Assembly (NCBI GenBank): GCA_039583875.1
Contig: CM077163.1
Span: 235,468,646 to 235,532,645 of the forward strand
Direction: 5' to 3'
From: Platanthera guangdongensis
Lineage: Eukaryota > Streptophyta > Magnoliopsida > Asparagales > Orchidaceae
DNA: 64,000 nt
The notes beneath the pieces were generated by a model, which was given only the letters and a program-made list of their open reading frames with translations, searched no databases and was not told where the DNA came from. The translations under genes and the position numbers were made by a program. Below are positions 45,791 to 57,116 of the stretch, piece after piece. Every line of letters starts with the position of its first letter. The first letter of the stretch is position 1.

Positions 45791-48700
45791 CTAAATCGTC
45801 TTTAGTCTCATTTCCCCCACTGTTTTGATTAACCGGTCTTTGGGCATTCCTTTCGTCAATGGATCAGCCAGATTATCCTTCGAACGCACATCGACCAAAG
45901 TGATAATTCCTTGTTCTTTTAGATAATTCAGCAAAGCATGTCTCAGTCGTACATGTCTCCTCTTAGTGTTATAGAGAGCATTCTTTACAACTTGAGCTGC
46001 TGCTTGATTATCACAATACAAGCTCAACGAGTTGACTTGTAACTTAGACAAGGGTATGTCTAAAATTAGGTTCCTGATCCAATCTGCCTCTTCACCAGCT
46101 GAAGCTAAGGCAAACAACTCGGCTTCCATGGACGACAAGGCTATACACGTCTGTCTTTTGGATTTCCAAGTGATAGCAGCTCCACCCAAAGTGAATATAT
46201 ATCCACTGGTAGACTTGTTGTTCCCAACTTCTGAACACCACGAGGCATCAGAGAATCCATCCACAGTATGAGGATAACCAGTATAGCACAAGGCATGATC
46301 TTTAGTACCTCTCAGGTATCTCATCAGCCTATCTAGGGCATCCCAATGCTCTTTGCCTGGACTACTGGTAAAACGGCTCAGCATGCCAACCGTGAAGGCA
46401 ATGTCTGGTCTAGTACAACTTGTGGCGTACATGAGACTACCAATTATTTTAGAATATTTTAATTGATCTATGCTGGTCTCTTCATTAGGACTCAACTTAA
46501 CATTATGATCAAACGGTGTCTCAACAGGCATACAGTCTTTGTATCCCCAAGTAGAAAGTAGTTGCTCTATATAATGAGCCTGGCTAAGGGTGACTCTACC
46601 CTTGTCAATTCTAACTTTCATACCTAAAAGGGTATCCACAGGACCAAGGTCCTTCATGTCAAAAGCTTCTGCAAGAGTGGATCTGACATCCCTCACTGCA
46701 GCAAGATCTGAACCCAGAATCAACATGTCATCCACATATAGGCATATGATGACTGTTTGATTTGCCATCGAGCGGTAGTAGAGGCACTTGTCTGAGAGAC
46801 TGGACTGAAATCCAACGCTCTTTACCACTTGATCAAATTTAATGTGCCACATCTTAGGTGCTTGTTTAAGCCCATAGATCGATTTGTCGAGCTTGCACAC
46901 TTTGTCTCTTAGATCCATATGTACATAACCTTCAGGTTGTGCCATATAGATCTCTTCATCAAGCTCTCCATTTAAGAAGGTTGTCTTTACATCCATCTGA
47001 TGAACTATAAGGTTCTCGATAGAAGCTATGACAAGAAGAATCCTAATAGTGGATAGGTGACACACATGTGAATAGACGTCGAAATAGTCAATTCCCCCTT
47101 GTTGTTTATAACCCTTAGCTACTAGACGTGCTTTATATCTGGCTATAAACCCATCACTGTGCAATTTCTTCTTCAGTACCCACTTGCATCCTAAGACTTT
47201 AGCTCCTTTCGGCAGGTCAACTAAATGTCAAGTGTTATTTTGTAGCAGCGAGTTCATCTCATCGTCGATGGCTTCTGCCCACATTAACGCATCTCTAGAT
47301 CTCATTGCTTCCTGATAGGAGAATGGATCGTCCTCTAAGTGGTAGGTGACGAAATTCTCACCAAAATTCTTAGGGACTCTATCTCTTGTAGACGTTCTAA
47401 CCGGAACAGGTTCCACCTCTTGAGGTTGGGGAGCAGTGCCAGAGGGGCTAGCTTCAGGTTCTACAGTAGATTCTGCAATCACGTCAGTAGACCCGTGGAC
47501 GGTTAAGCCATGATCTTTGATAAATTTATGTTCAAAGAAAATAGCATCTCTAGACTCTATCACTGTATTAGTGAATAGATCAAGAAACCTGTCAGCTGCA
47601 CTATCTTCTGCACTACCTAGATAAACACATGTTGTCGTTCTAGGTCCCACCTTAGGTCTCTTAAGGTCTTGTAAACGCACATACGCGATACAACCCCAAG
47701 TCTTTAGAGTATCATACCTACAAGGATAACCATGCCACAACTCATATGGGATAGAAATGAGTTTCGAGTGAGGCACTCTATTCAGAATGTGGTTCGCAGT
47801 AAGAACTGCTTCTCCCCAAAAAGAGTTGGGCATGCCAGCTGTTAGGAGCATAGAATTCAACATCTCTGTTAAAGTTCTATTCTTACGCTCGGCAACGCCA
47901 TTAGACTGGGGTGAGTAAGGAGCTGTGGTTTCAAGGATTATGCCCTCAAAGGCACAGAATTCCTTAAACTCAGTTGCAGTGTATTCTCCTCCTCGATCAC
48001 TTCTGAGTCTCTTGATTTTAAGGTTCAACTGATTTTCCACACGAGACTTAAAAATTTTAAAAGTCTCAAAGGCCTCATCTTTCGATCTCAACAAAAATAC
48101 ATGACAATATCTCGAAAAATCGTCTATGAAGGTAATTAGATACTTCTTTCCCCCTCTAGTGATATGACTCCGGAAATCACAAAGGTCTGAATGTATCAAT
48201 TCCAGAAGTTGCGTGCTTCTAGACACCGACTTGAAAGGTGTTCTAGTGATTTTGGTTTGCGCACACACCTCACACTTGTCAAAACGAATAGACAGATCTA
48301 AGGGAATGTTTTGACTCTTAGCTAGGTCTAGCATTTTCCTATAGTTCACATGTCCTAGTCTGTTGTGCAACAACTTGAGATCAATGAGGTTAGAACTCAC
48401 TTGGTTAATGCTATCGTTATTTAGGCTAAGTCTATACATTCCATCGATCATAAACGCACACCCAAAGTAATGTGAATTGACCATTAAGGTCATTCTACCG
48501 TTTTGAGTAGTGAAGGTCATCCCAGCCTTATCTAATAAGCTTATGGAAATCAGATTTTTAGTTAAGTTTGGAACTACTTTAACATTTTGCAAAATTAAAG
48601 TTTTACCTGAAGAGAGCACAAGCTCTGCAGTCCCAGCATGAGTAACATCAGTCGCTCCTCCATTGCAATTCTCGACTCTGTCCTTGACCGCTGTCACCTT

Positions 48701-49648
48701 AGAGAGAAGACTCCTGTCATTTGTGACGTGACAGGTAGCACCACTGTCCAGCCACCACTCAGAAGACGCACTGCGGTGACTACTCCCAATCATAGCCACG
48801 AAGGACTTAGGATCGGAGTTGTCGACCACCATGTGCGCCACATTTTGTGGGGCATCCTCTTTTACCTTCTTCGGACCCCTGCATTCAGCGGCCCAGTGAC
48901 CCCATTTGCCGCAGTTGTGGCACTTGCCCTTCTTCCTTTTGAGAGAAGGCTTTTTGACCGCCAACGGTGCTGGAGTGTCACGCTTGGGTGCCGGGGGCTT
49001 CCGAGAAGGCTTGCTAGGACGTGAAACGAAGTTGACAGCCTGTGAAGGCTGCGCAACCTGCTCCAAACTCTTCCCAGCAATATTCTGGTCTTCAATATGG
49101 ATGAACCTTTTGAGTTCGTCCAAACTAATCTTCTCTTTCAGTCGGTGCATCTCGGTCTTGAAAAAGAGCCATTCAGGAGGCAGTTTACTCAGGATCATAT
49201 ACACAAAGAGGCTGTCGTCCATCTTCGAATGATCATCATCCAGCTTCTGACGAAGGTTGACCAGCTCCAAAAGTTGAGAAGTGATAGACACGTCCGCTTT
49301 GAATCTGAAGTTGAAGAACTTCTCTCCAATGAGCGACTTCGACAATCTTTCCTCCTTCTGAAAATGCGTATTCAGGCGATCCCATATTTCCTTTGCAGAT
49401 TTGTACGCGTGGTAGGTCAACGCGAGCCGGGGATTCAGAGAATTCAACAGGTAATCTCTGCAGAAATCTTCATCTTTGTTCCACTGGTACTCGTCCACGT
49501 TCTCGACGGTGGAGGCAAAATCGCTCTGAACAATATAGAATATCTCGCGTTCCTTCATTCCTAGTTGGACTTGAATTTTCCAACTGAGGAAATCGGAGGC
49601 GTCGAACGATTGCAATTTTATTGTGTCGAGCGCGCTTTTCTTCGACAT
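45791..49648 (-). pseudogene. Copia gag-pol polyprotein, one in-frame stop
   Basis: The frame from ATG 49648 to 45791 (about 1285 codons) is open except for one TGA at 47228..47230. Context (NNT-stop-HLVDLPKGAK) suggests a Trp codon was hit. Domains: gag core to about residue 200; zinc knuckle CHNCGKWGHWAAEC (about 240); protease WWLDSGATCHVT (about 300); integrase HNRLGHVNYRKM to RSDRGGEYTATEF and SPQSNGVAERKNRTL (about 430-620); RT with FLNGELDEEIYMAQPEG and LYVDDMLILGSD; RNase H with STSGYIFTLGG and SMEAELFALASAGEEADW; C-terminal NLADPLTKGMP. All catalytic signatures are visible. Whether other copies lack the stop cannot be seen here. Confidence 0.93.
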
Positions 49649-50131
49649 CGCACTAGATTTTAAACAGAAATTAAAAATTCTAGAACGAAGTCACCTGAGC
49701 CGAGTGAAGATGAGTCCAAAGCCTTTAGATCCAATCCACGAAAACTAAATGATTTGCTCCTCTTTTCCGGCTGAACGCAGTCGCCAAAAGCTATGACCAA
49801 TCAGCAAACTTCAACTGAAGCAGGAGACAATAGACAGATCTACTGTTCCTTTTTCTAGATCGAGGATCAGATCCAAACAGCAATGAGATTCCTCCCTTTT
49901 TTTTCCTTGATCAGATGCGTCACAGGAACCAAGAAGAAAACAGGGAAGAAATCCCTCTCAGCAGCAGCATCGACCAGATCTCCGGCTGCTGTGGTGAAGG
50001 CCGGATTTGCAACTATCGGCCAGAAGGGTTCACACGGTGAGACCTCCAGATCCACAGGATCTGGATCGGCTTCCCACTGTTCAGATCTGGAATGGCGATC
50101 AGTGGCCGGGAATGGCCGATCTGCGATAGAG

Positions 50132-50295
50132 GCGGCCGGATCTGGGGCACGGCGGCCGGATCTGGGGCACGGCGGCCGGATCTGGGGCACGGCGGCCGGA
50201 TCTGGGGCACGGCGGCCGGATCTGGGGCACGGCGGAGGCGGCCGGATCTGGGGCACGGCGGAGGCGGCCGGATCTGGGGCACGGCGGCCGGATGG
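50132..50295 (-). repeat. 20 bp GC-rich tandem repeat in the copia leader
   Basis: GGATCTGGGGCACGGC recurs seven times between about 50139 and 50285: five at 20-bp spacing, then two at 26 bp with an added GGCGGA. It lies in the untranslated leader between 5' LTR and gag. Confidence 0.93.
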
Positions 50296-50388
50296 AGCGC
50301 AGGAACCACCGGCGATCAGACGGCGGCAAACACCCAGATCTGCAACCTGCAGAGAAGCTCGAGTGCGGCGATGGAAGCTTGGAGCGGT

Positions 50389-50527
50389 ACTCGCGATTTC
50401 TCCCTTGCGAATCAGAGACGGCGGACGGGAGAGCGAAATCGCGATCGGGAGCGGCGAGCGGACTCGCGATCTCTCCCTCGCGAATCAGAGGCGGCTGACG
50501 GGAGAGCGAAATCGCGATCGGAAGAGC
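50389..50527 (-). repeat. 73 bp tandem duplication in the copia leader
   Basis: ACTCGCGATTTCTCCCTTGC at 50389 and ACTCGCGATCTCTCCCTCGC at 50462. Each unit runs to GCGAAATCGCGATCGG. Confidence 0.9.
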
Positions 50528-50617
50528 TTCTTCCTTGCGATCCGGCGGACTTGATGAGAGCGATCGGGAGCGGACTGATTCGGGAGCGAAACCCTAGAGC
50601 CGAAGTTGTCTTGAGAA

Positions 50618-50783
50618 TGTGAAGGAGGGTTTGCTCAAGATAGTCCACATAACCCTATCAAGTTTGGAATAGGGATTATATAGTATCTCCAGCGTAGAGC
50701 CAAGCCCTAGAGCGACACGAACCCAATAGACCCGTTCCGAGTCAGACCCGACACGAGCGGACATAAACTAAATATCACTAACA
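50618..50783 (-). repeat. 5' LTR of the young copia element
   Basis: 166 bp, same ends as 44678..44843, with two substitutions between them. Followed by the AACTG duplication. Confidence 0.95.
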
Positions 50784-50981
50784 AACTGTTGGGGTTTCAT
50801 GAATATTTTTTCCTCTCCTCTTCTTCTCTAATCGCCAGGTAAGTTCTTAAGGCTTTAGAGAAGGATTGTAAAGTTTGATAATTAGAATCAACAAACTTCA
50901 TTTGATCTTCTCATCGGATTGACAACAAGAGAGGAACCTGAGTGAAAATCATTCTTCTGGTAAAATTGACTGATCAATTTC

Positions 50982-51298
50982 ATGGATTCAAAGAAGAATG
51001 GTATGTAAAATTAAGAACTATATATTTTTTTGTGATTTTGTTTCCGAATAATAATGGTCCTATTAGCTTCCGCTTCATTCTCTTAATCATGCTGATGTAT
51101 TTGTTTACTTAATTTAATAATATGTTAGCATGATTATACAAAAATTAGTTAGCAGAGAGCGCTTCCGCGGAGTTGGTGTGTAATGAGAGTGCTCTCATTG
51201 AGAAGAATGTCAAGTTCTTGAAACCTTATGATGCCTTCACGCCAGCATCCACTGAAACGAATCTCAGTGTCTTCTCTCAGGCTCACAAAAGCATCCAA
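50982..51298 (+). CDS. Possible two-exon start of an unidentified gene
   Basis: ATG 50982 opens a 19-nt exon (MDSKKN + one base) ending at AATG|GTATGT. A second exon at 51156..51298 follows an acceptor TTAGCAG and ends CAA|GTAAGC. Together they give 54 codons without a stop, with a charged then conserved-looking stretch (KNVKFLKPYDAFTPAS). The phases agree and the splice sites are good. A CT-rich leader lies upstream. I do not recognise the protein. Later exons were not found, so it may be a fragment or a gene with long introns. It would be divergent to EF-G, with the young copia between them. Confidence 0.35.
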
Positions 51299-51664
51299 GT
51301 AAGCGCCGGGTGTTGCGCACGCTAGAGAGTGAGCATAGAGAATTCCAAGAGGAAAAACGATTAGAGTCCCACATTATCGCCGAAAAACCTCAGAGCTCTC
51401 TCTAATCTTTGGAGTTGCTTGCGGGACGGGGGGTTCTTTTATAGTTTTCTTGCAGAACATTGTGGTATTAGTTTCCTAGCGGGACATGCTAGTAATTGTC
51501 GCGGGCGGCTCGGGCGATCCAGACAAGTTGCCCGGCGATGGTGGTGGCCGCCGGAGGCGATAGAGGTGGCGGAGGCTTTGACACATGATTATATTGCTTA
51601 TTCTATTTTTAAAAGCATGTGAAATATAATTTAAATCACAACTTAGCATATATTCCTATGACAC
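51299..51664. other. No further exon recognised
   Basis: One plus-strand frame stays open through about 51285..51415 (KRRVLRTLESEHREF), but it does not follow the splice-based frame and has no known domain. Confidence 0.3.
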
Positions 51665-51667
51665 TAA

Positions 51668-51837
51668 GGCTCTGTTTGGAATGGTGGTGGCAGTCATGAA
51701 TGTGGGGATTAAATCATCATTTGTAAGGAACTTCGTCCACTTTTATGTTCAAACGGATAATATTTGTTAGATGAATCTCAATAAATGATGGTTTAATCCA
51801 TGCATTTATGACCATCACCACCATGCTAAAGGGAGCC
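51668..51837. mobile_element. Tourist-like MITE
   Basis: 170 bp. The left end GGCTCTGTTTGGAATGGTGG and the right end on the minus strand GGCTCCCTTTAGCATGGTGG continue as long inverted arms (to GGATTAAA.CATCATT). Flanks TAA (51665..51667) and TAC suggest a mutated TAA duplication. Confidence 0.85.
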
Positions 51838-51876
51838 TACATTTATGTTACTAGATTTAAATGCGAGTGGAAATAT

Positions 51877-52572
51877 CAAGGTTTTGAAAACCGGACCGGA
51901 CATCGAACCGGCGGAGGGAAAGGTTCAAGGTTGAACCTAAAATTTACCTATAAATTTTAGGTTCAAGATCGAACATAAAAATGTATAAAATTTCTTATAT
52001 AAGGTCGGACGTTCAAGAACGACGGTTCATAACCACAATATTGATGACCGCCACCTCCGTGCCAAACGAAACGTAAATTTTATTTGAATGTTAGATGTAT
52101 CATGTATGCATATATTAAAAAATATAAAATTTAATTTTTAAAACATAATTTAATATGTTAATATAATAATATATCTAACAAAATCAGTAATTAATATTTA
52201 TATAGATATGCATATTAAATTGGGTATGATACTATGGTTACTTTATACATATGTTAATATTGATATGTATATAATATATTACAGCATAAAAGCAAACTAA
52301 TGAAATTACCAGGTGGTTTGCAATTAAACTAATCTTGTAATGGTGGGGGGTTCGAAACCCCTTGCCTACATTTTTTCTAATGTTTTATAGCGGGTGGGCC
52401 AAAGGCCCGGTTCAGAGAAACCGCGCCCGGTTCCCGGCCCACCGGTCCGCCTGCCCGGTTCCGCGGTTCTTGAGCGGTTTTTGGAGGGTGCGGTTTGCTT
52501 ATCTGTACCGGACCGGCTGGGTCCCCGGTCCGCGGTCCGACCGGCCGGTCCGATCCGGTTATTAAAAGCTTG
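51877..52572. mobile_element. Non-autonomous hAT element
   Basis: 696 bp with an exact 8-bp duplication GGAAATAT (51869..51876 and 52573..52580). The left end CAAGGTTTTGAAAACCGGAC and the right end on the minus strand CAAGCTTTTAATAACCGGAT are inverted repeats. There is no coding capacity. The right part is rich in CCGGTYCG words. Confidence 0.93.
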
Positions 52573-52580
52573 GGAAATAT

Positions 52581-53577
52581 ATTGAAAAAGAAAAAAATAT
52601 CTTATATATCCAAAATGAATTATATAAGACTTCTATTTATGGATAAGGAGAAACATAAAGGCTAGACTTAAGATCATTATTTGATCACAAATTAATTCTC
52701 TGAGGAAAATTCGAGCATTTAAGATGGGAGCCCGCACTTTCATTCGAGTTAACTCATTTGATGTTTAGACTTATGTTTTAAATGATTGTTTTCATTCGGA
52801 AAATAATCTCACTCATTGTTGTGGGTGAAAAACGTTTTTAGTGCTTTCTCCAATCTTTTTCTTCGACTTGTTGCTCATTGATTTTTGTTTGAACAACCGG
52901 CGCCCATACATTGTATTTATTGATAGTCTCTTATGAAATTTCTATCGACTTCAACATATTTGGTCCTGTAAAATTTGCACATTGATGCTGGCAATTATAC
53001 AATATAGCAACGATGCTTTTCTTCCTTTCTAGATCAAGATTATCGAGAATAAGCTACATCCAAACTCCATAAATTCTCCGTGACATATTGTAAATTCAGC
53101 GTCAACACTTGATCGAATAATGTCATGTTATACTTCACCATGTGAACAAATATTCTCCAAGGAAAGAGTAAATATCTTGAAGTGGATCTTTTTTGCTTAT
53201 GATGACATTTCTCCATCTGTAAGAACCTCATTCTCTAAGCTACTAGTTTTTAGAAACAAGAATTTCTTGATACGCTTTCTTTCGATATTGAAATGGGTAG
53301 TTTCCTAATGTATGTGTGTGCGTCTTAAAATTCTTGTAACATAATATTTGATTGAGTATGTGATAAGCAGATCAGTTGAGCTCGTGAGGTCACCGAAATA
53401 ATCAAGCAATTGGATAAATATTTAGTGTAGATCACTAGCTCAGTTATAAAATAAGTGATCTTTCTCAAGTTTAAATAGAGTTGACTACTTAAGAACATAT
53501 CTCACAAGCTCCGTAAGAAGCGCAAGAGGAAGGCCTACACGAAGAAAGCGTCACTTAGACTTAACAATCCACATGAT
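52581..53577. other. Intergenic DNA, nothing recognised
   Basis: AT-rich, no domain-bearing frame, no clear repeat ends. Confidence 0.5.
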
Positions 53578-54400
53578 TGTTGGGCTAGAGAGCACGCAAG
53601 CCCGATCAGAGCACCTGCAATTTACTTCGAGCAAGTATCTGCACAACCGCTTAGCGGTATGCCGAGACACAATCAAAGCACAACAACAAAAAAATATCAA
53701 TAAAAGTGACAGAGATTTAACGTTGATACCCAATAGGGTGAAAATCACGAGACGGTCAGAGTTCAACCCGGAAAGCAGACACTAAAATGTATGAAATAAT
53801 AAACAATTACAAGATTTTTCCTCCTCGATCCTTATAGGATCTTCATCAGTTTCACACTACACATTACAATAACTAGTAAAAAAAAATTACAAGTTACTGA
53901 CAGTGGCGGACGAGACGGATTACACAAATCTTCTCTAAAATGCATCTTCAAATTTTTGCCCAAATCTGCTCCAGATCCAATTGTGTAAGCGAAGTACTCT
54001 TCGTCAATGTCCTACAACGACGTCCGAAAGCTCTCCCAAATTAAGACGATTGTCGGAAACGCCTCTCTATAAATCTTTCAATGCTAGAGTTTGAAGAGAA
54101 GTGGATGTTTTATCCCTCTTCCTTTATGTCTATTTATAGGGTCAAAACTAAGGAGGTAGATGTGGTAGATGACATGTGAATGCAGTTTCCATGAAGCTTC
54201 TCTCGATCAAAGAACACATGTCATTTGACATGAAGTTTCGTTTGGATAATTTCCTAAAAACTTCCTTTAAGAACATGTGTTGATTTTCAGGTCATAGATG
54301 GTTGTTGACTTTTCCTCTTTTCAAGAAGTTTCCTTCAAGAACACATGTCAAATTCATGGTCAAAAGCCCTTTTCATATTTAGGAAAAAAATATCTCATCA
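53578..54400 (-). repeat. 3' LTR of the deleted copia
   Basis: 823 bp, TGTTGGGC to ATCTCATCA on the plus strand. It aligns with 55915..56628 (CAAGCCCGA.CAGAGCAC, CTCTCCCAAA.TAAGACGATTGT). On the minus strand a CTATAAATA box lies near 54138. Confidence 0.88.
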
Positions 54401-54689
54401 ATTCTCCCCCTTTTTGACAAAGTGAAGAAACTTATCATTCTGATAATCTTCCGTCAAATCTCCAACATGTCTCTACCTTCGGTCGATCAGCAGAACGAAT
54501 TCGAGTTAGTAAGGCTCGAAGCCAACAATTTTCTCCACAAAGGACGGTAACCACACCCAACAACTTATTCTCCCCCTTTACTTTTATGTGGAGGGAACCG
54601 CCATGCCGCCGATCCTTACGCAATGCTCGAACTTCGCAAGCATATCTATTCTATTGTCATCTGGGTGCACCTTCTGCAAATCCAGCTCT

Positions 54690-55900
54690 CTTTATTCTAG
54701 AGTATCGCGTATCCAATGATACCGCATATCAATATGCTTGGACCTCAAGTGGAAGATGAGGTTTTTCACCAAATGAATTGTAATCTGACTATCACATAAG
54801 AATGTGTAGCTCTCCTGATGAAACTCAACTCTTTGATGAAAGGCTTCACCCAAAGAAGCTCTTTCCTTACCTCAGTGTCTGCAATAAATTATGTATCTAT
54901 AGTAGACAGTGCGACACACTTCTGTAATCTAGACTATCACAACACAGCACCCCCTACAAAGAGAATCAGGCACCTAGAAGTTGATCTTCTGGAGTCCAAA
55001 TCTCCAGTATATTATCATCAATATGGCCCAGTAGCTCTGATTTACTATCTCTGAACTTTAACGTCAAGTCTGATGTCTCATGTAAGTATCTTAAAATCTA
55101 CTTCACAGCATTTTAATGCTCTCTCCCAGAGTTGGAGAGAAACCTACTAACAGTGTCAACCACATGTACTATATCAGGGCGGGTGCACACCATCACATAC
55201 ATAAGACTGCCAACTGCAGAAGCATAAGGGACCTTCTGCATCTCATTATCCTCGTCAGGTGTGCTCGGGTACTAGTCAGCAGTAAGTTTGAAGTGAGCTG
55301 CAAGTGGCGTCCTCACCTTCTTCGTTTGATCCATACATAATCTATATAACACCTTCCCGATGTATCTCTCTTGCGATAACCAAAGTAACTTGGAGCTTTG
55401 ATCTCTCTGAATATGCATCCCTAAGATAGTTTTTGCAGCTCCCAATTCTTTCATCGTAAATGTGGAGCTCAACTGTCTTTTCAGCTCGGCAATGCGAGCA
55501 ATGCTCCTCCTAACTATCAGCCTGTCATCTACATATAGAAGTATTATAATGAAATCATCTGGAGCATATTGCTTCACAAACACACAGTGATCAAGGGTGG
55601 TCCTCCTAAAGTCGATCTCCCCCATAAAAGCATCAAACTTCATGTAGCGCTATCGTGAGGCCTGCTTAAGGCCATACAAACACTTCAGGCGACAGACTCG
55701 GCTCTCTGTCACTTTCACTCTAAAACCTTCAGGATGCTCCATATAAAGCTCCTCCTCAAGATCACCATGTAGAAAGACGAGCTTGACATCCATCTGCTCG
55801 ATCTTCAGGTCTAGCCTCGCAGCAAGTTCAAGAACAACCCGAAAAGATAACATCTTCACAACATGAGAGAATATCTCATCAAAATCAACTCCAAGTTAGT
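54690..55900 (-). pseudogene. Copia RT-RNase H remnant
   Basis: From 55859 leftward: [27 protein letters not shown] and LYGLKQASR, then a stop; 55643..55272 continues DHCVFVKQ, ILLYVDDRLIV and TILGMHIQRD. Degenerate RNase H follows (about 55270..54700), including PYASAVGSLMYVMVCTRPDI. In the RT box LLYVDDRL the catalytic Asp pair remains. Many stops lie downstream. Usual copia RT function is lost. Confidence 0.85.
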
Positions 55901-55914
55901 AAGTGGAGCTCAAC

Positions 55915-56628
55915 AATATAGAGCATGCAAGCCCGACCAGAGCACATGCAAGTTAGTTCGAGCAAATACTTGCACAACCGCTTAGCGATATGCCAATACA
56001 CAACCAAAACACAACACAAAATAACGGCAATAAAAGTGACACAAATATTTAACGTGAAAACTCAATAGGGTTAAAACCACGGGACGAGCAGAGTCCAACA
56101 TGAAAAGTCACCACTAAAATGTATGAAATAATAGACAATTACATGTCTTTTTTTCATCGATCATTATAGAATCTTCACCAGCTTCCCATTACATAGTACA
56201 ATAAATAGTAGCAGAAAAACTGCAAGTTACTGACAACTGCGAACGAGACGGATTACACAAATCCTCTCCAAGATACCTCTTCGAATTCTCGCCCAAATCT
56301 GCTCCAGATCAATCCGTGTAGGCGAAGTACTCCTCATAAATATCGTACAACGACGTCTGAAAGCTCTCCCAAACTAAGACGATTGTTGCAAAAACCTATC
56401 TAGAAATCTTTTAATGACATGTGGATGGAGCTTCTACAAAGCTTCCCTCGATCAAAGAACACATGTCACATGAAGTTTCATTTGGATAATTTCCTAGAAT
56501 CTTCTTTAAAAGCATATGTTGATTTCCAAGTCAAAGATGATTGAGTTTTCCTCTTTCAAAAAAGTTTCCTTTAAGAACACGTCAAAAACGGCTAGTCTTT
56601 TTCACACTTAAGAGAAAATATCTCATCA
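55915..56628 (-). repeat. 5' LTR of the deleted copia, end truncated
   Basis: Similar to 53578..54400 but shorter; its inner boundary is cut by the deletion and no primer site follows. About 100 bp around the TATA region is also missing relative to the other LTR (near 56410). Confidence 0.82.
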
Positions 56629-56827
56629 ATGACTATTTTATATTCCTCCCCCCTCAATGCCCCCTAAAATTCTTAGCAGGAACCAATTACAAAGAAAAAA
56701 CAATGTAAATCGGCCTTTAATGATGGCACCATTGAAAAAGCATTTTGCCTCTCCTAAGTTGCTCAAAATTAATTCGAGGACGAATATGCATCTCTAAATC
56801 GTTATGAACTTAGACTCGATGTACTAC

Positions 56828-57095
56828 TGTGCGAGATCTATGCAAACCACGGGAGCCCTGGAAGGAAAGTCCAGCCTGTCGACACGGTTTCTCTCAATCA
56901 CCTGGCTGTATTTTGGAGGAAATGTCATCATTCAATCCTTACCTAAAATAGCTGTGAATACCTTTAATATTTGTATTTATCTAAAATAACTATACCCTGT
57001 AAATATATAAATAGTGGATATATGAAAAGCATAAACCAAGGACTCATTCCAGTTCTCTTCTTCTTTTTGTTATTTTCTATCATGTTTTCTCTCAT
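56828..57095 (+). repeat. 5' LTR of the older copia
   Basis: TGTGCGAGATC to TTCTCTCAT, TATATAAATAG near 57005. Confidence 0.93.
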
Positions 57096-57096
57096 A

Positions 57097-57108
57097 TGGT
57101 ATCAGAGC
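57097..57108 (+). other. Primer binding site of the older copia
   Basis: Exact TGGTATCAGAGC one base after the LTR end. Confidence 0.93.
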
Positions 57109-57116
57109 GAGGTTCC

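Larger units (their letters stand above)
44678..50783 (-). mobile_element. Young full-length Ty1/copia element
   Basis: 6.1 kb with 166-bp LTRs that differ at only 2 positions, and an exact AACTG duplication (44673..44677 and 50784..50788). The polypurine tract next to the left LTR (AGGAGGAGAT on the minus strand) gives the strand. The sequence just inside the 5' LTR (TTCTCAAGACAACTTCGG) is not the usual initiator-Met primer site. The polyprotein frame has a single stop. Low LTR divergence marks it as one of the most recent insertions here. It sits between EF-G and a possible plus-strand gene. Confidence 0.95.
53578..56628 (-). mobile_element. Ty1/copia element with large internal deletion
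   Basis: LTRs are 53578..54400 (3') and about 55915..56628 (5'). Flanks ATGAT (53573..53577) and ATGAC (56629..56633) match at four of five bases. The purine tract on the minus strand (AAAAAGGGGGAGAAT) abuts the 3' LTR. The 5' LTR joins straight into mid RT, so the leader, gag, protease and integrase are gone. RT and RNase H remnants remain. Confidence 0.88.

Noticed and set aside
50132..50295. CRISPR-like array of 20-bp repeats
   Set aside because: The units are head-to-tail with no unique spacers, in a eukaryotic retrotransposon leader.
49883..50622. Plus-strand frames of 223 and 176 codons
   Set aside because: They are readings of the GC-rich tandem repeats in the copia leader.
52337..52352. 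tRNA B-box-like GGGTTCGAAACCCC
   Set aside because: There is no A box, no cloverleaf and no terminator. It lies inside the non-autonomous hAT element.
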